A stretch of DNA of 64,000 bases, from contig DATMMX010000033.1 of NCBI GenBank assembly GCA_035569495.1, positions 24,266 through 88,265 of the forward strand, given 5' to 3'. Below the pieces are notes generated by a model. It made no database searches. It was given only the letters and a program-made list of their open reading frames with translations, and was not told the DNA's origin. The stretch's first letter is position 1. Every line of letters begins with the position of its first letter. Shown here piece by piece: positions 21,764 through 29,120 of the stretch. Position numbers and translations under genes: made by a program. This stretch comes from DASRDZ01 sp035569495. GTDB taxonomy: Bacteria; Chloroflexota; Dormibacteria; Aeolococcales; Aeolococcaceae.

Positions 21764-22739
21764 CCTCCGCAGCGGGCACACCGTCGCGCAGCGCCGCCAG
21801 GCGCCGGTAGGCCTCCCGCTCCGCCTCGCTCGGCTTGGCCGGCACGACGATGCGGACGGTCAGCAGCAGGTCCCCCGCCGCGGCCCCGCGCAGGCCCGGC
21901 AGCCCCTTGCCGCGAAGCCGCAGCGTCCGGCCCGACTGCGACCCCGCCGGCACGGTCACGGTCAGCGACCCGCCGGTCAGCGTCTGCACCGCGACGCTCC
22001 CGCCCAGCACCGCCTGGTCGTCGCGGACGGGCAGCTCCGCCATCAGGTCGCGGCCCTTCACCGTGAAGCGCGGGTGCGGCTCGAGCTGCACGGTGAGGAA
22101 CAGGTCCCCCTTGGGTCCGCCGCCCCGCCCCGGCGCGCCCTCGCCGCCGACGCGCACCTTCGACCCCTCGGCCACCCCCGCCGGGATGCGCACCTCGACC
22201 TGCCGTGAGCCGAGCTGGAGCAGCCGCACCGCCCCCTGGGCCGCCTCCTCCAGGCTGATGTCCACCGGGTGCTCCAGGTTCTGGCCCTGGCGGGGCACCG
22301 GGGTGGGAGCGCCGTCGCCGAAGCTGTAGTGCACCGACCCACCGCTCCGCTCGCTCTGCCGCAGCAGCTCGTCCAGGTCGACGCCGCCGCTGCCGAAGAA
22401 GGTCTCGAAGAAGTCGCTGAACCCGCTGCCGCCGAACGTGGCGCTGCCCTGGCGGCGACCCGCGGGGGCGCTGCGCCGGGCGCGGTAGGCCCGCTCGAAG
22501 TCCTGCTGGCGCTCCAGCTCCTCCCAGTTGGCGCCGAGCTGGTCGTACTTGCCCCGCTTCTCGGGGTCCTTGAGGACCTCGTACGCCTCGTTGATGCGCT
22601 TGAAGCGCTCCTCCGCCTGCGGGTCCTTGTTGACGTCGGGATGGAGCTTGCGCGCCAGGGCGCGGTAGGACTTCTTGATGGCGTCCGGCGTGGCGTCGCG
22701 GGGGACGCCGAGGACGGCGTAGTAGTCGGTGTACTCCAT
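21741..22739 (-). CDS. CbpA-like (class II) DnaJ co-chaperone
   Basis: 332 residues. A J domain (about 4-70) has the Hsp70-activating HPD motif at 33-35 and the typical FKRINEAYEVLKDPEKRGKYD helix. A Gly/Phe-rich stretch (about 98-120) leads into two beta-type client-binding domains (about 150-300) with IPAGVAEGSKVRV and LRLRGKGLPG. The Cys-rich zinc domain of canonical DnaJ is absent, so this is a CbpA/class II protein. No dnaK or grpE is nearby. TATACG sits eight bases before the ATG with no ribosome binding site, suggesting a leaderless start. Confidence 0.92.
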   Translation of the reverse strand: MEYTDYYAVLGVPRDATPDAIKKSYRALARKLHPDVNKDPQAEERFKRINEAYEVLKDPEKRGKYDQLGANWEELERQQDFERAYRARRSAPAGRRQGSATFGGSGFSDFFETFFGSGGVDLDELLRQSERSGGSVHYSFGDGAPTPVPRQGQNLEHPVDISLEEAAQGAVRLLQLGSRQVEVRIPAGVAEGSKVRVGGEGAPGRGGGPKGDLFLTVQLEPHPRFTVKGRDLMAELPVRDDQAVLGGSVAVQTLTGGSLTVTVPAGSQSGRTLRLRGKGLPGLRGAAAGDLLLTVRIVVPAKPSEAEREAYRRLAALRDGVPAAEVSGAGSG

Positions 22740-22794
22740 GCTGCTTGCGTATACCTTGCGGCACGGAGGGCCGAAACGCCCAGACGAAGCCCGG

Positions 22795-23688
22795 CTACTG
22801 CACCGTGATCTGCCCGTCCATCCCGGGATGGAAGGTGCAGTGGTAGCTGTAGGTCCCCGCCTTGGTGAACTTGAGCTGGTACTTGTCGCCCGAGTTCATG
22901 GTGTCCGAGGTGAGCGAGGAGAACGAGTCGAAGGTCACGTTGTGGGCGACCTGGCCGCTGTTGTCCCACTCGATCACCTGGCCGACCTTGAGGGTCGAGG
23001 AGCTCGGGTTGAACTTGAGCTGGTCGGACTCCTTGACCGTCGCCGAGGCGGTCTGGCCCTGGACGACCTGTCCCGGCCCGCTGGCCACCGGCCCGGACGG
23101 GATGGCGCTGGCCGCCGCCGGCGGCCCCGGGGTGATCACCGGGATCTTCGCCCCTGACGCCGCGCGGGCCAGGTCGGCGAGCCGCGGCGTGCGCACGCCG
23201 GGATCGGCGTCGAGCACCAGGGTGATGGCGACCACGCCGGGCCCGTCCTGCACGGCGACGAAGCCGCGCCCGGTGCCCTCCTGGATGTAGGCGCTGCCCA
23301 CCTGGGCGGCGCCGGTGGTGTAGTCGGCGAGCTGGGTCACGTCGGCCTGGGGAATGATCAGGGCGATCACCTGGGCGCCGTCGGCGTTCTGCCAGAGGCA
23401 CTGCCCGGCCGTCTTGGTGCCGCCCTCGTTGACCTTGGTCACCGAGTAGAGGTGGGTCAGCGTCGACGACGAGCTGGCCGAGCTCGACGCCGAGGACGGC
23501 GGCGGGGCCAGCGCGGCGGCGACGTCGGTGTCGCTGAGCAGCGAGCAGGCGTTGGGCTCGACGTCGGCGCTGGGGGTGGCCACGCTGGGGGAGATCGCGT
23601 CGGATGCGCCGCAGGCGACCAGCAGCACGGCGCTGGCGCCGACCACGGCGGGGGCAAGCCCGCGCCTGCTACGTCGCCGCACCACCAT
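22795..23688 (-). CDS. Cupredoxin lipoprotein with DUF3558-like domain
   Basis: 297-residue predicted lipoprotein. The basic N-terminus leads into a helix ending in the lipobox LLVAC. A middle domain (about 45-185) with two Cys (NACSLL, GQCLWQ) resembles DUF3558-like lipoproteins. The C-terminal cupredoxin domain (about 215-297) has four type-1 copper ligands: His249 (AHNV), Cys284, His287 and Met290 (HCTFHPGM). The short C-x2-H-x2-M loop is of amicyanin type. Start ATG 23688 is supported by GGAGG at 23699-23703. An extracytoplasmic electron carrier or copper protein is likely; the redox partner is not in the window. Confidence 0.85.
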   Translation of the reverse strand: MVVRRRSRRGLAPAVVGASAVLLVACGASDAISPSVATPSADVEPNACSLLSDTDVAAALAPPPSSASSSASSSSTLTHLYSVTKVNEGGTKTAGQCLWQNADGAQVIALIIPQADVTQLADYTTGAAQVGSAYIQEGTGRGFVAVQDGPGVVAITLVLDADPGVRTPRLADLARAASGAKIPVITPGPPAAASAIPSGPVASGPGQVVQGQTASATVKESDQLKFNPSSSTLKVGQVIEWDNSGQVAHNVTFDSFSSLTSDTMNSGDKYQLKFTKAGTYSYHCTFHPGMDGQITVQ

Positions 23689-23850
23689 CAAGAGCACACC
23701 TCCAGGGGGACCGCCTGTCGAAATCCGCCCGGAATGCTAGCGGGTCGGGCGGACCGCCCGGCGTGCGCAACGGCGTGCGTCCCGCCGATGTCCCTCGCTC
23801 TCAGGGGACGGCCAGCGGCGCCGTCACGTCGATGCAGGAAGGAGATGTCC

Positions 23851-24552
23851 ATGGTGAAGAGGCTTGTCTCGGGGTTCGTGATCGCACTGGGGTTGGCGGC
23901 GTCCACCGGAACCGCAGCACTCGCTGCAAGCGCAGGAGACGCGGCCGGCACCACCGGCAGCGCCGTCCAGGTGACCGCACCGCAGGTGACCACCCAGCCC
24001 GCGGCGCCCAGCTTCATGTGCCAGCCGGGGATCGTCAGCACCGTCTGCGCCACCGCGCTCGGGCCGATCTGCAAGAACCGCTGTATGGCCGCGGGCGCGA
24101 CCGCGACGGCCCCGGCTGCAGCCGCCGGCACGACGTCGCCGCAGCTGATGTGCTCGCCATCGGTCCAGATCCTCTGCTACGTGCTCGGCCAGACCGTGTG
24201 CCGCAAGTACCCCTGCGGCATCGACGCGACCGCGGCCACGACGCCCGCCGCGGCGCCGCGGCTGTACTGCGCCCCGACCCTGCAGGACCTGCAGTGCGTG
24301 GTCAACGAGATCACCCACCCCTGCCAGACGCGCTGCGCGGCTCCCACGGCGAGCTCGGCGGCGCCGCGCTTCTACTGTGACGTCCCGGTGGTCTGCTACG
24401 TGATCGCCATCACCATCTGCAGGAGCGGCTGCTACTCCGCCGCCGCGGCTCCCGCCGTGGCCCCCGCCGCGCAGCCGCGCATGACCAGCCTGCCGGGCGA
24501 CCCCTGCTCGCGCAACTGGGGGCAGCCGGTGGAGACCATCTGCCACCTCTGA
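23851..24552 (+). CDS. Secreted protein of four cysteine-quartet repeats
   Basis: 233-residue protein I do not recognise. A signal peptide (about 1-27, ending ALAAS) is followed by four repeats, each with four Cys: C57/66/74/78, C101/109/117/122, C140/149/158/162 and C176/182/190/194 (roughly C-x5-8-C-x7-8-C-x3-4-C). Each repeat begins with an aromatic or Met residue before the first Cys and is separated from the next by Ala/Thr/Pro linkers. A final Cys pair (219, 231) closes the protein: 18 Cys in all, an even number suited to disulfides. AGGAAGGAG precedes the ATG at good spacing. Stand-alone gene; metal binding or a disulfide-stabilised extracellular module are both possible. Confidence 0.8.
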   Translation: MVKRLVSGFVIALGLAASTGTAALAASAGDAAGTTGSAVQVTAPQVTTQPAAPSFMCQPGIVSTVCATALGPICKNRCMAAGATATAPAAAAGTTSPQLMCSPSVQILCYVLGQTVCRKYPCGIDATAATTPAAAPRLYCAPTLQDLQCVVNEITHPCQTRCAAPTASSAAPRFYCDVPVVCYVIAITICRSGCYSAAAAPAVAPAAQPRMTSLPGDPCSRNWGQPVETICHL

Positions 24553-24592
24553 CCGCGTAGCGTCGCAGCGCCTGCTGCGCCCTGGGTGAGGT

Positions 24593-26218
24593 CTAGAAGA
24601 CCGGCGCCTCGCGGTACGTCCCGAAGACGTCTTCGAGCGCAGCGATGATCTCGCCCTCGGTGCAGCGGGCGCGGACGCAGTCGACGATGGCGGGCATGGT
24701 GTTCTCCGTGCCCGCCGCCACCTCCCGGAGCGCGTCGAGACGGTTGGCGACGCTGATGTTGTCGCGCTCCGCGCGCAGCCGGCGCAGCGCCGCCACCTGG
24801 TCGACCTCGACCTTCTCCTCGATGCGCAGCAGGTTGGGCGGGGTGGGGTCGATGTCCTGCTCGAAGGCGTTGACGCCGACGGTGACGCGCTCACCCGATT
24901 CGAGCTGACGCTGGAAGCGGAAGGCCGCCTCGGCGATCTCGCGCTGCGGGTAGCCCTGCTCGACGGCGCTGACCATGCCGCCGCGGGCGTCGATCTCCTC
25001 CAGGTAGGCCTCGGCCTGCGCCTCCATCTCGTCGGTCAGCTTCTCGACGAACCAGGAGCCGCCGAGCGGGTCGACCACGCTGGGCACGCCGGTCTCGTAG
25101 GCGAGCACCTGCTGGGTGCGCAGGGCGATCTGCGCGGCCTTGGCGGTGGGCAGCGCCAGCGTCTCGTCCAGCGCATTGGTGTGCAGAGATTGCGTGCCGC
25201 CCATCACCGCGGCCAGCGCCTCGACGGCGGTGCGCACGATGTTGTTCTCCGGCTGCTGCGCGGTCAGCGACACGCCCGCCGTCTGGGTGTGGAACTTCAG
25301 CTTGAGGCTGCGCTCGTCCCTGGCGCCGTACTTGTCGCGCATGCGGCGCGCGTAGATGCGGCGCGCGGCGCGGAACTTGGCGATCTCCTCGAAGAAGTCG
25401 ATGTGGGCGTCGAAGAAGAAGGACAGCCGCGGCGCGAAGGTGTCGACGGCGACGCCCGAGCGGATCGTCTCCTCGATGTAGGCGAAGCCGTCGGCCAGGG
25501 TGAAGGCCAGCTCCTGCGCGGCCGTCGAGCCCGCCTCGCGGATGTGGTAGCCGCTGATCGAGACCGGGTGGAAGCGGGGAAGCTGCTCGGTGCTGAAGAC
25601 GATGGAGTCGGTGACCAGGCGCATGGCGTGGCGGATGGGGAAGCAGAACTCCTTCTGGGCGATGTACTCCTTGAGGATGTCGTTCTGCAGGGTGCCACCG
25701 AGTTTCTGCCGGCTCACGCCGGATTCCTCGGCGACCACCAGGTACTGCGCCAGGGTGATCGACGCCGAGGGGTTGATGGTCATCGAGGTGGTGACCTCGC
25801 CGACGTCGATGCCGTCGAAGAGCACCTTCATGTCCTCGACCGAGTCGACGGCGACGCCGCAGTGGCCGACCTCGCCCCGGCTGCGCGGGTCGTCGGAGTC
25901 GCGGCCCATCAGGGTCGGCATGTCGAAGGCAACGGACAGACCGGTCTGTCCCGCGTCGAGGAGCTGGTGGTAGCGCTGGTTGGTCTGCCGGGCGCTGCCG
26001 AAGCCGGAGAACTGCCGCATCGTCCAGACCCGGCCGCGGTACATGGTCTGGTGGATGCCGCGGGTGTAGGGGAAGACGCCCGGCTCGCCGACCTCGTTGG
26101 TGACATGGTCGGCAGCAACGTCGGTGGGGCGGTAGACCTCGCGCAGGGGGATGCCGCCGAGGGTGTCATCGGGCACCGGCGGCGCCGCCGGCTGGGGGCG
26201 GCGGATGGTGGTTGCCAT
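24593..26218 (-). CDS. Isobutyryl-CoA mutase-like acyl-CoA mutase large subunit
   Basis: 541-residue catalytic subunit of a B12-dependent acyl-CoA mutase without its own cobalamin-binding domain, so it needs a separate small subunit not found here. The fold shows YTRGIHQTMY, SVAFDMPTLMGRDSDDP, ISGYHIREAG (Tyr and His of the active site) and HTQTAGVSLTAQQP. The two specificity positions are Phe70 (RQF, where methylmalonyl-CoA mutase has Tyr89) and Gln188 (KEYIAQ, where it has Arg207). That Phe/Gln pair is the isobutyryl-CoA mutase signature, so butyryl/isobutyryl-CoA interconversion is more likely than methylmalonyl-CoA. It follows meaB by 14 bases in one operon. Confidence 0.87.
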   Translation of the reverse strand: MATTIRRPQPAAPPVPDDTLGGIPLREVYRPTDVAADHVTNEVGEPGVFPYTRGIHQTMYRGRVWTMRQFSGFGSARQTNQRYHQLLDAGQTGLSVAFDMPTLMGRDSDDPRSRGEVGHCGVAVDSVEDMKVLFDGIDVGEVTTSMTINPSASITLAQYLVVAEESGVSRQKLGGTLQNDILKEYIAQKEFCFPIRHAMRLVTDSIVFSTEQLPRFHPVSISGYHIREAGSTAAQELAFTLADGFAYIEETIRSGVAVDTFAPRLSFFFDAHIDFFEEIAKFRAARRIYARRMRDKYGARDERSLKLKFHTQTAGVSLTAQQPENNIVRTAVEALAAVMGGTQSLHTNALDETLALPTAKAAQIALRTQQVLAYETGVPSVVDPLGGSWFVEKLTDEMEAQAEAYLEEIDARGGMVSAVEQGYPQREIAEAAFRFQRQLESGERVTVGVNAFEQDIDPTPPNLLRIEEKVEVDQVAALRRLRAERDNISVANRLDALREVAAGTENTMPAIVDCVRARCTEGEIIAALEDVFGTYREAPVF

Positions 26219-26232
26219 TGCTCTGCGTGCTC

Positions 26233-27156
26233 CTATCCCGCGAGGATCTGCTCCGCGAGGGCATACGGGTCGACCCGGCTCAGGTCGCCGTCGACCTCGG
26301 AGGCCATTGTCCCCTGCGCGAGCGCCCGGCGCGCCCGCTCGGCCGCCTTCTCGACCACGATGGCCTCGACCTCGGCGCGCAGCCGCAGGCCGCGGCGCCG
26401 CTCAAGCTCGCCGGTCTCCACCAGGCGGACGTGGTGGCGCTCGATGGCGTCGACCAGCTCGTCCAGGCCCTCGCCGCCGGCGGCGACGGTCATCACCACC
26501 GGCGGCTCCCAGTAGGTGCCGCTCTTGGTCTCGTGGACCATGCGGCGCAGCTCCTTGGCGATGCGGTCGGCACCCCCCATGTCCGCCTTGTTGACCACGA
26601 AGACGTCGGCGATCTCCATGATCCCCGCCTTGATGATCTGCACCGAGTCGCCCGCCGCGGGCGTGGTGACCACCACCGTGGTGTCGGCGGTCTGCATCAC
26701 CTCCAGCTCGGACTGCCCGACCCCGACCGTCTCCAGCAGGCAGCGGTCGCGGCCGCTGGCGTCGATCAGCCGGACCGCCTCGCGGGCGGCGCTGGCCAGG
26801 CCGCCGAGGTGGCCGCGCGCGGCCATGGAGCGGATGTAGACCCCGCGGTCGAGCGCGTGGCGCTGCATGCGCACCCGGTCGCCGAGGATGGCGCCGCCGC
26901 TGAAGGGGCTGGAGGGGTCGACCGCGATCACCCCCACGGTGTGCCCCGCCTTGCGCCAGCGCTCGATGATGCCGTCGCCCAGGGTGCTCTTGCCGCCGCC
27001 CGGCGGCCCGGTGATGCCCACCACCTGCGCCCGCCCCGCGCGGCCGCGCACGCGGCGCAGCAGGTCCTCGACGTGGGGGTCGTGGTCCTCGACCATGCGG
27101 ATCGCCCGGGCCAGGGCGCGCACGTCGCCGTCGAGCAGCCGCTGGGCGAGTTCCAT
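26233..27156 (-). CDS. meaB: MeaB/ArgK-type G-protein chaperone of B12 mutase
   Basis: 307-residue P-loop GTPase that protects and gates cofactor loading of B12-dependent acyl-CoA mutases. Motifs: Walker A GPPGGGKSTL, VDPSSPFSGGAILGDR with RMQRH, switch element ETVGVGQSE, and the guanine-specificity NKAD. It directly precedes the ICM-like subunit, so that mutase is its probable partner, though it could also serve the methylmalonyl-CoA mutase at 60-62 kb. The ATG is eight bases downstream of a TACACT box and has no ribosome binding site; the mRNA is probably leaderless. Confidence 0.93.
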   Translation of the reverse strand: MELAQRLLDGDVRALARAIRMVEDHDPHVEDLLRRVRGRAGRAQVVGITGPPGGGKSTLGDGIIERWRKAGHTVGVIAVDPSSPFSGGAILGDRVRMQRHALDRGVYIRSMAARGHLGGLASAAREAVRLIDASGRDRCLLETVGVGQSELEVMQTADTTVVVTTPAAGDSVQIIKAGIMEIADVFVVNKADMGGADRIAKELRRMVHETKSGTYWEPPVVMTVAAGGEGLDELVDAIERHHVRLVETGELERRRGLRLRAEVEAIVVEKAAERARRALAQGTMASEVDGDLSRVDPYALAEQILAG

Positions 27157-27164
27157 CGCGGGCG

Positions 27165-27170
27165 AGTGTA
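27165..27170 (-). promoter_or_regulatory. -10 box of leaderless meaB transcript
   Basis: TACACT on the minus strand, eight bases from the meaB ATG, placing the transcription start at or beside the start codon. Confidence 0.55.
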
Positions 27171-27264
27171 CCGAGGGCCTCGACGCGGTAGTCCGTGACG
27201 GGTTCGCGAACCCGGGGGGCGGGACCGTGACCGCGACCGTCAGGGCGGCGCGACACCCTGGCCC

Positions 27265-27270
27265 TACGGT
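27265..27270 (+). promoter_or_regulatory. -10 box of leaderless sortase-like gene
   Basis: TACGGT six bases before the GTG at 27277 and no Shine-Dalgarno. It faces away from the meaB promoter about 95 bases to the left. Confidence 0.45.
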
Positions 27271-27276
27271 CGAAGC

Positions 27277-27951
27277 GTGCTTCCCCGTGCCCTGCTCCGA
27301 GTGCTCGCCGTCGGCTCGCCGGCGCTCGCCCTGGCGGCGGCCATCCAGCTCCTGACGCCGCCGCTCACGGCGGTGGACCCGGTCCTGGCCACCGCGCGGG
27401 CGGGCAGCGGCCAGGTGCTCTCGGTGACCACCCCGGCCGCCACGGACACGCCCGCACCGGCGCCGACCGATGCCCCGACCGCGGCGCCCACCCCCGACCC
27501 GACCGCGCAGCCCACCGTGGCTGTCGCGACCCCGGCACCCCCGCCGCCCGCCACCGCCCCGCCCGCTCCGCCCCCGCCGCCGCGCTCGCGTCTGGTCAGC
27601 GACGACGGCAGGGTCGACACCGGCGTCGGCGTCTACTCCGACTGCACCGGCCGCACCGATGTGCCCCACGCCTACGCGGCGATCGACACCTGCGTCGGCG
27701 GCGGCCGCACCTACTTCGTCGGCCACAACCCCGGTGTGTTCACGCCACTCCTGTCAGAAAGTGTCGGCAGCGTGATCACCTGGTGGGACGCCAACGGCAC
27801 CGCGCACCGCCTGCAGATCGTCGCCCGTCGCGACTGGCTGCGCGACGACGGCGTGCCGCCGCCCGTCTCCGGCGCGGTCACCGCGCAGTTCCAGACCTGC
27901 CTGGTCCCCGACGGCAGCAGGGACCTGATCCTCGACGCCGTCGCCGCCTGA
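27277..27951 (+). CDS. Sortase-like membrane-anchored protein
   Basis: 224 residues. An N-terminal anchor helix (about 5-25), a Pro/Ala/Thr-rich linker (about 50-108) and a C-terminal beta-type domain (about 110-224). The domain carries the sortase triad pattern: His150 in YFVGHNPG, Cys208 in QFQTC and Arg215 seven residues later in DGSRDLIL. Two further Cys precede the His. Order and spacing fit sortase-like transpeptidases, though the core is shorter than a canonical class A-E enzyme. No obvious sorting substrate with an LPxTG-type tail lies next to it. GTG start with a TACGGT box six bases upstream. Confidence 0.62.
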   Translation: MLPRALLRVLAVGSPALALAAAIQLLTPPLTAVDPVLATARAGSGQVLSVTTPAATDTPAPAPTDAPTAAPTPDPTAQPTVAVATPAPPPPATAPPAPPPPPRSRLVSDDGRVDTGVGVYSDCTGRTDVPHAYAAIDTCVGGGRTYFVGHNPGVFTPLLSESVGSVITWWDANGTAHRLQIVARRDWLRDDGVPPPVSGAVTAQFQTCLVPDGSRDLILDAVAA

Positions 27952-28010
27952 CCCTTCCCGGGGACGGCGTCGGCTTCCAGGCGTTTCGTGCACACGGCGC
28001 CTGCGCGACT

Positions 28011-28016
28011 TACAAT
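28011..28016 (+). promoter_or_regulatory. Candidate -10 of the three-gene cassette
   Basis: TACAAT (5/6 match to TATAAT), 45 bases before the GTG of the first cassette gene. A clear -35 is not visible. Confidence 0.4.
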
Positions 28017-28061
28017 CCCGCAACCTGCGCCGACCTGGCGCGCATCGGCTGTGAGGTTGCA

Positions 28062-29120
28062 GTGAGGGGCAGCGAGCTGGCAACACCGGGGATCACGGTT
28101 GTCGACGCCCGCGTGGCGCGGCGGCCGCCCCTCACCTCGGGACCCGCCGGGCAGCGGGCTCTGGCCGCCGTGTGCCTCGTGCTCGGCCTCTGCTCGGTCG
28201 CGCCGCTGCTGGCCTGGGTGTACGGCCTTGGTGCGTTCGCCGTGTGGTTCTGGGCCCTGGCCATGCCCGGCCTGGCGGTGATCGCCGGCGTGTGTCTGTG
28301 GCTGCGCCGCGCGCGCACCTATCCCGACCTGCAGGTGGCGATCGTCGCCGGCACCCTCGGCGGCATCGCGGGCACCATCGGCTACGACCTGGTGCGCGTG
28401 CCCTTCCTCGCCTTCGGGCTGCGACTCTTCGCACCGATCGACAGCTACGGGCTGCTCATCCTCAACGTGTCGCACTCCAGCCCGCTCACCGCGTTCGCCG
28501 GCTGGTCGTACAACGTGAGCAACGGCATCGGCTTCGGCATCGGCTACGCGATGCTCGGTGTGGGCCGCCGCTGGTGGTGGGCGATCCCCTGGGCGCTCTG
28601 GCTGGAGACGATGACCATCGTCACGCCGTACGCGCAGTCGTACGGCATCGCGGGACACGCCGACCTGATCGCCATCGCCTACGGCGCGCACGTCGCCTAC
28701 GCCGCGCCGCTCGGCGTGCTCGCACTGCAGGCGGCTCGGTGGCGACGCCTCGACGAATCGCCGCTGCCGGTGTCGTGGGCGCTCGCGGGAGTCCTCGCGG
28801 TGCTGCTGGTGTGGCACCGCCCCTGGGCGGCGCCGAGCGGGCTGCACGCGGCCGAGAGTCTCGAGCCGCAACCGGCGAGTCTCGTCGAGGCGGGCGCGTT
28901 CGTGCCGGAGTGGGTGCGCATCCCCGCCGGCGGCTGCCTCACCCTGGTCAACCACGACGCAACGTCGTACACGCTGGGGTCGGTCCCCGGCGCACACACC
29001 CTGGCGGCCCACGCCGAAGGCCGTTTCTGTTTCGGCGACACGGGGGTCAAACGAGTGCAGCTCAACGGCGTCCCCTACTCCGGCGGTTTCGTCATCGTCG
29101 ACGCGGCCCTGCACCGATGA
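28062..29120 (+). CDS. Multi-helix membrane protein with C-terminal cupredoxin-like domain
   Basis: 352-residue protein from a GTG with GAGG five bases upstream. Seven or eight hydrophobic helices fill residues about 27-270 (including runs beginning ALAAVCLVLGLC, VAIVAGTLGGIAG, WWWAIPWALWL and WALAGVLAVLLVW). The C-terminal 80 residues look like a small beta-sandwich exposed outside (VRIPAGGCLTLVNHDATSY, FCFGDTGVKRVQL) reminiscent of a cupredoxin fold, with two Cys but no full copper ligand set. Its stop overlaps the next start by four bases (ATGA), so it is coupled to the cyclase-toxin-like gene. Function unknown. Confidence 0.75.
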   Translation: MRGSELATPGITVVDARVARRPPLTSGPAGQRALAAVCLVLGLCSVAPLLAWVYGLGAFAVWFWALAMPGLAVIAGVCLWLRRARTYPDLQVAIVAGTLGGIAGTIGYDLVRVPFLAFGLRLFAPIDSYGLLILNVSHSSPLTAFAGWSYNVSNGIGFGIGYAMLGVGRRWWWAIPWALWLETMTIVTPYAQSYGIAGHADLIAIAYGAHVAYAAPLGVLALQAARWRRLDESPLPVSWALAGVLAVLLVWHRPWAAPSGLHAAESLEPQPASLVEAGAFVPEWVRIPAGGCLTLVNHDATSYTLGSVPGAHTLAAHAEGRFCFGDTGVKRVQLNGVPYSGGFVIVDAALHR

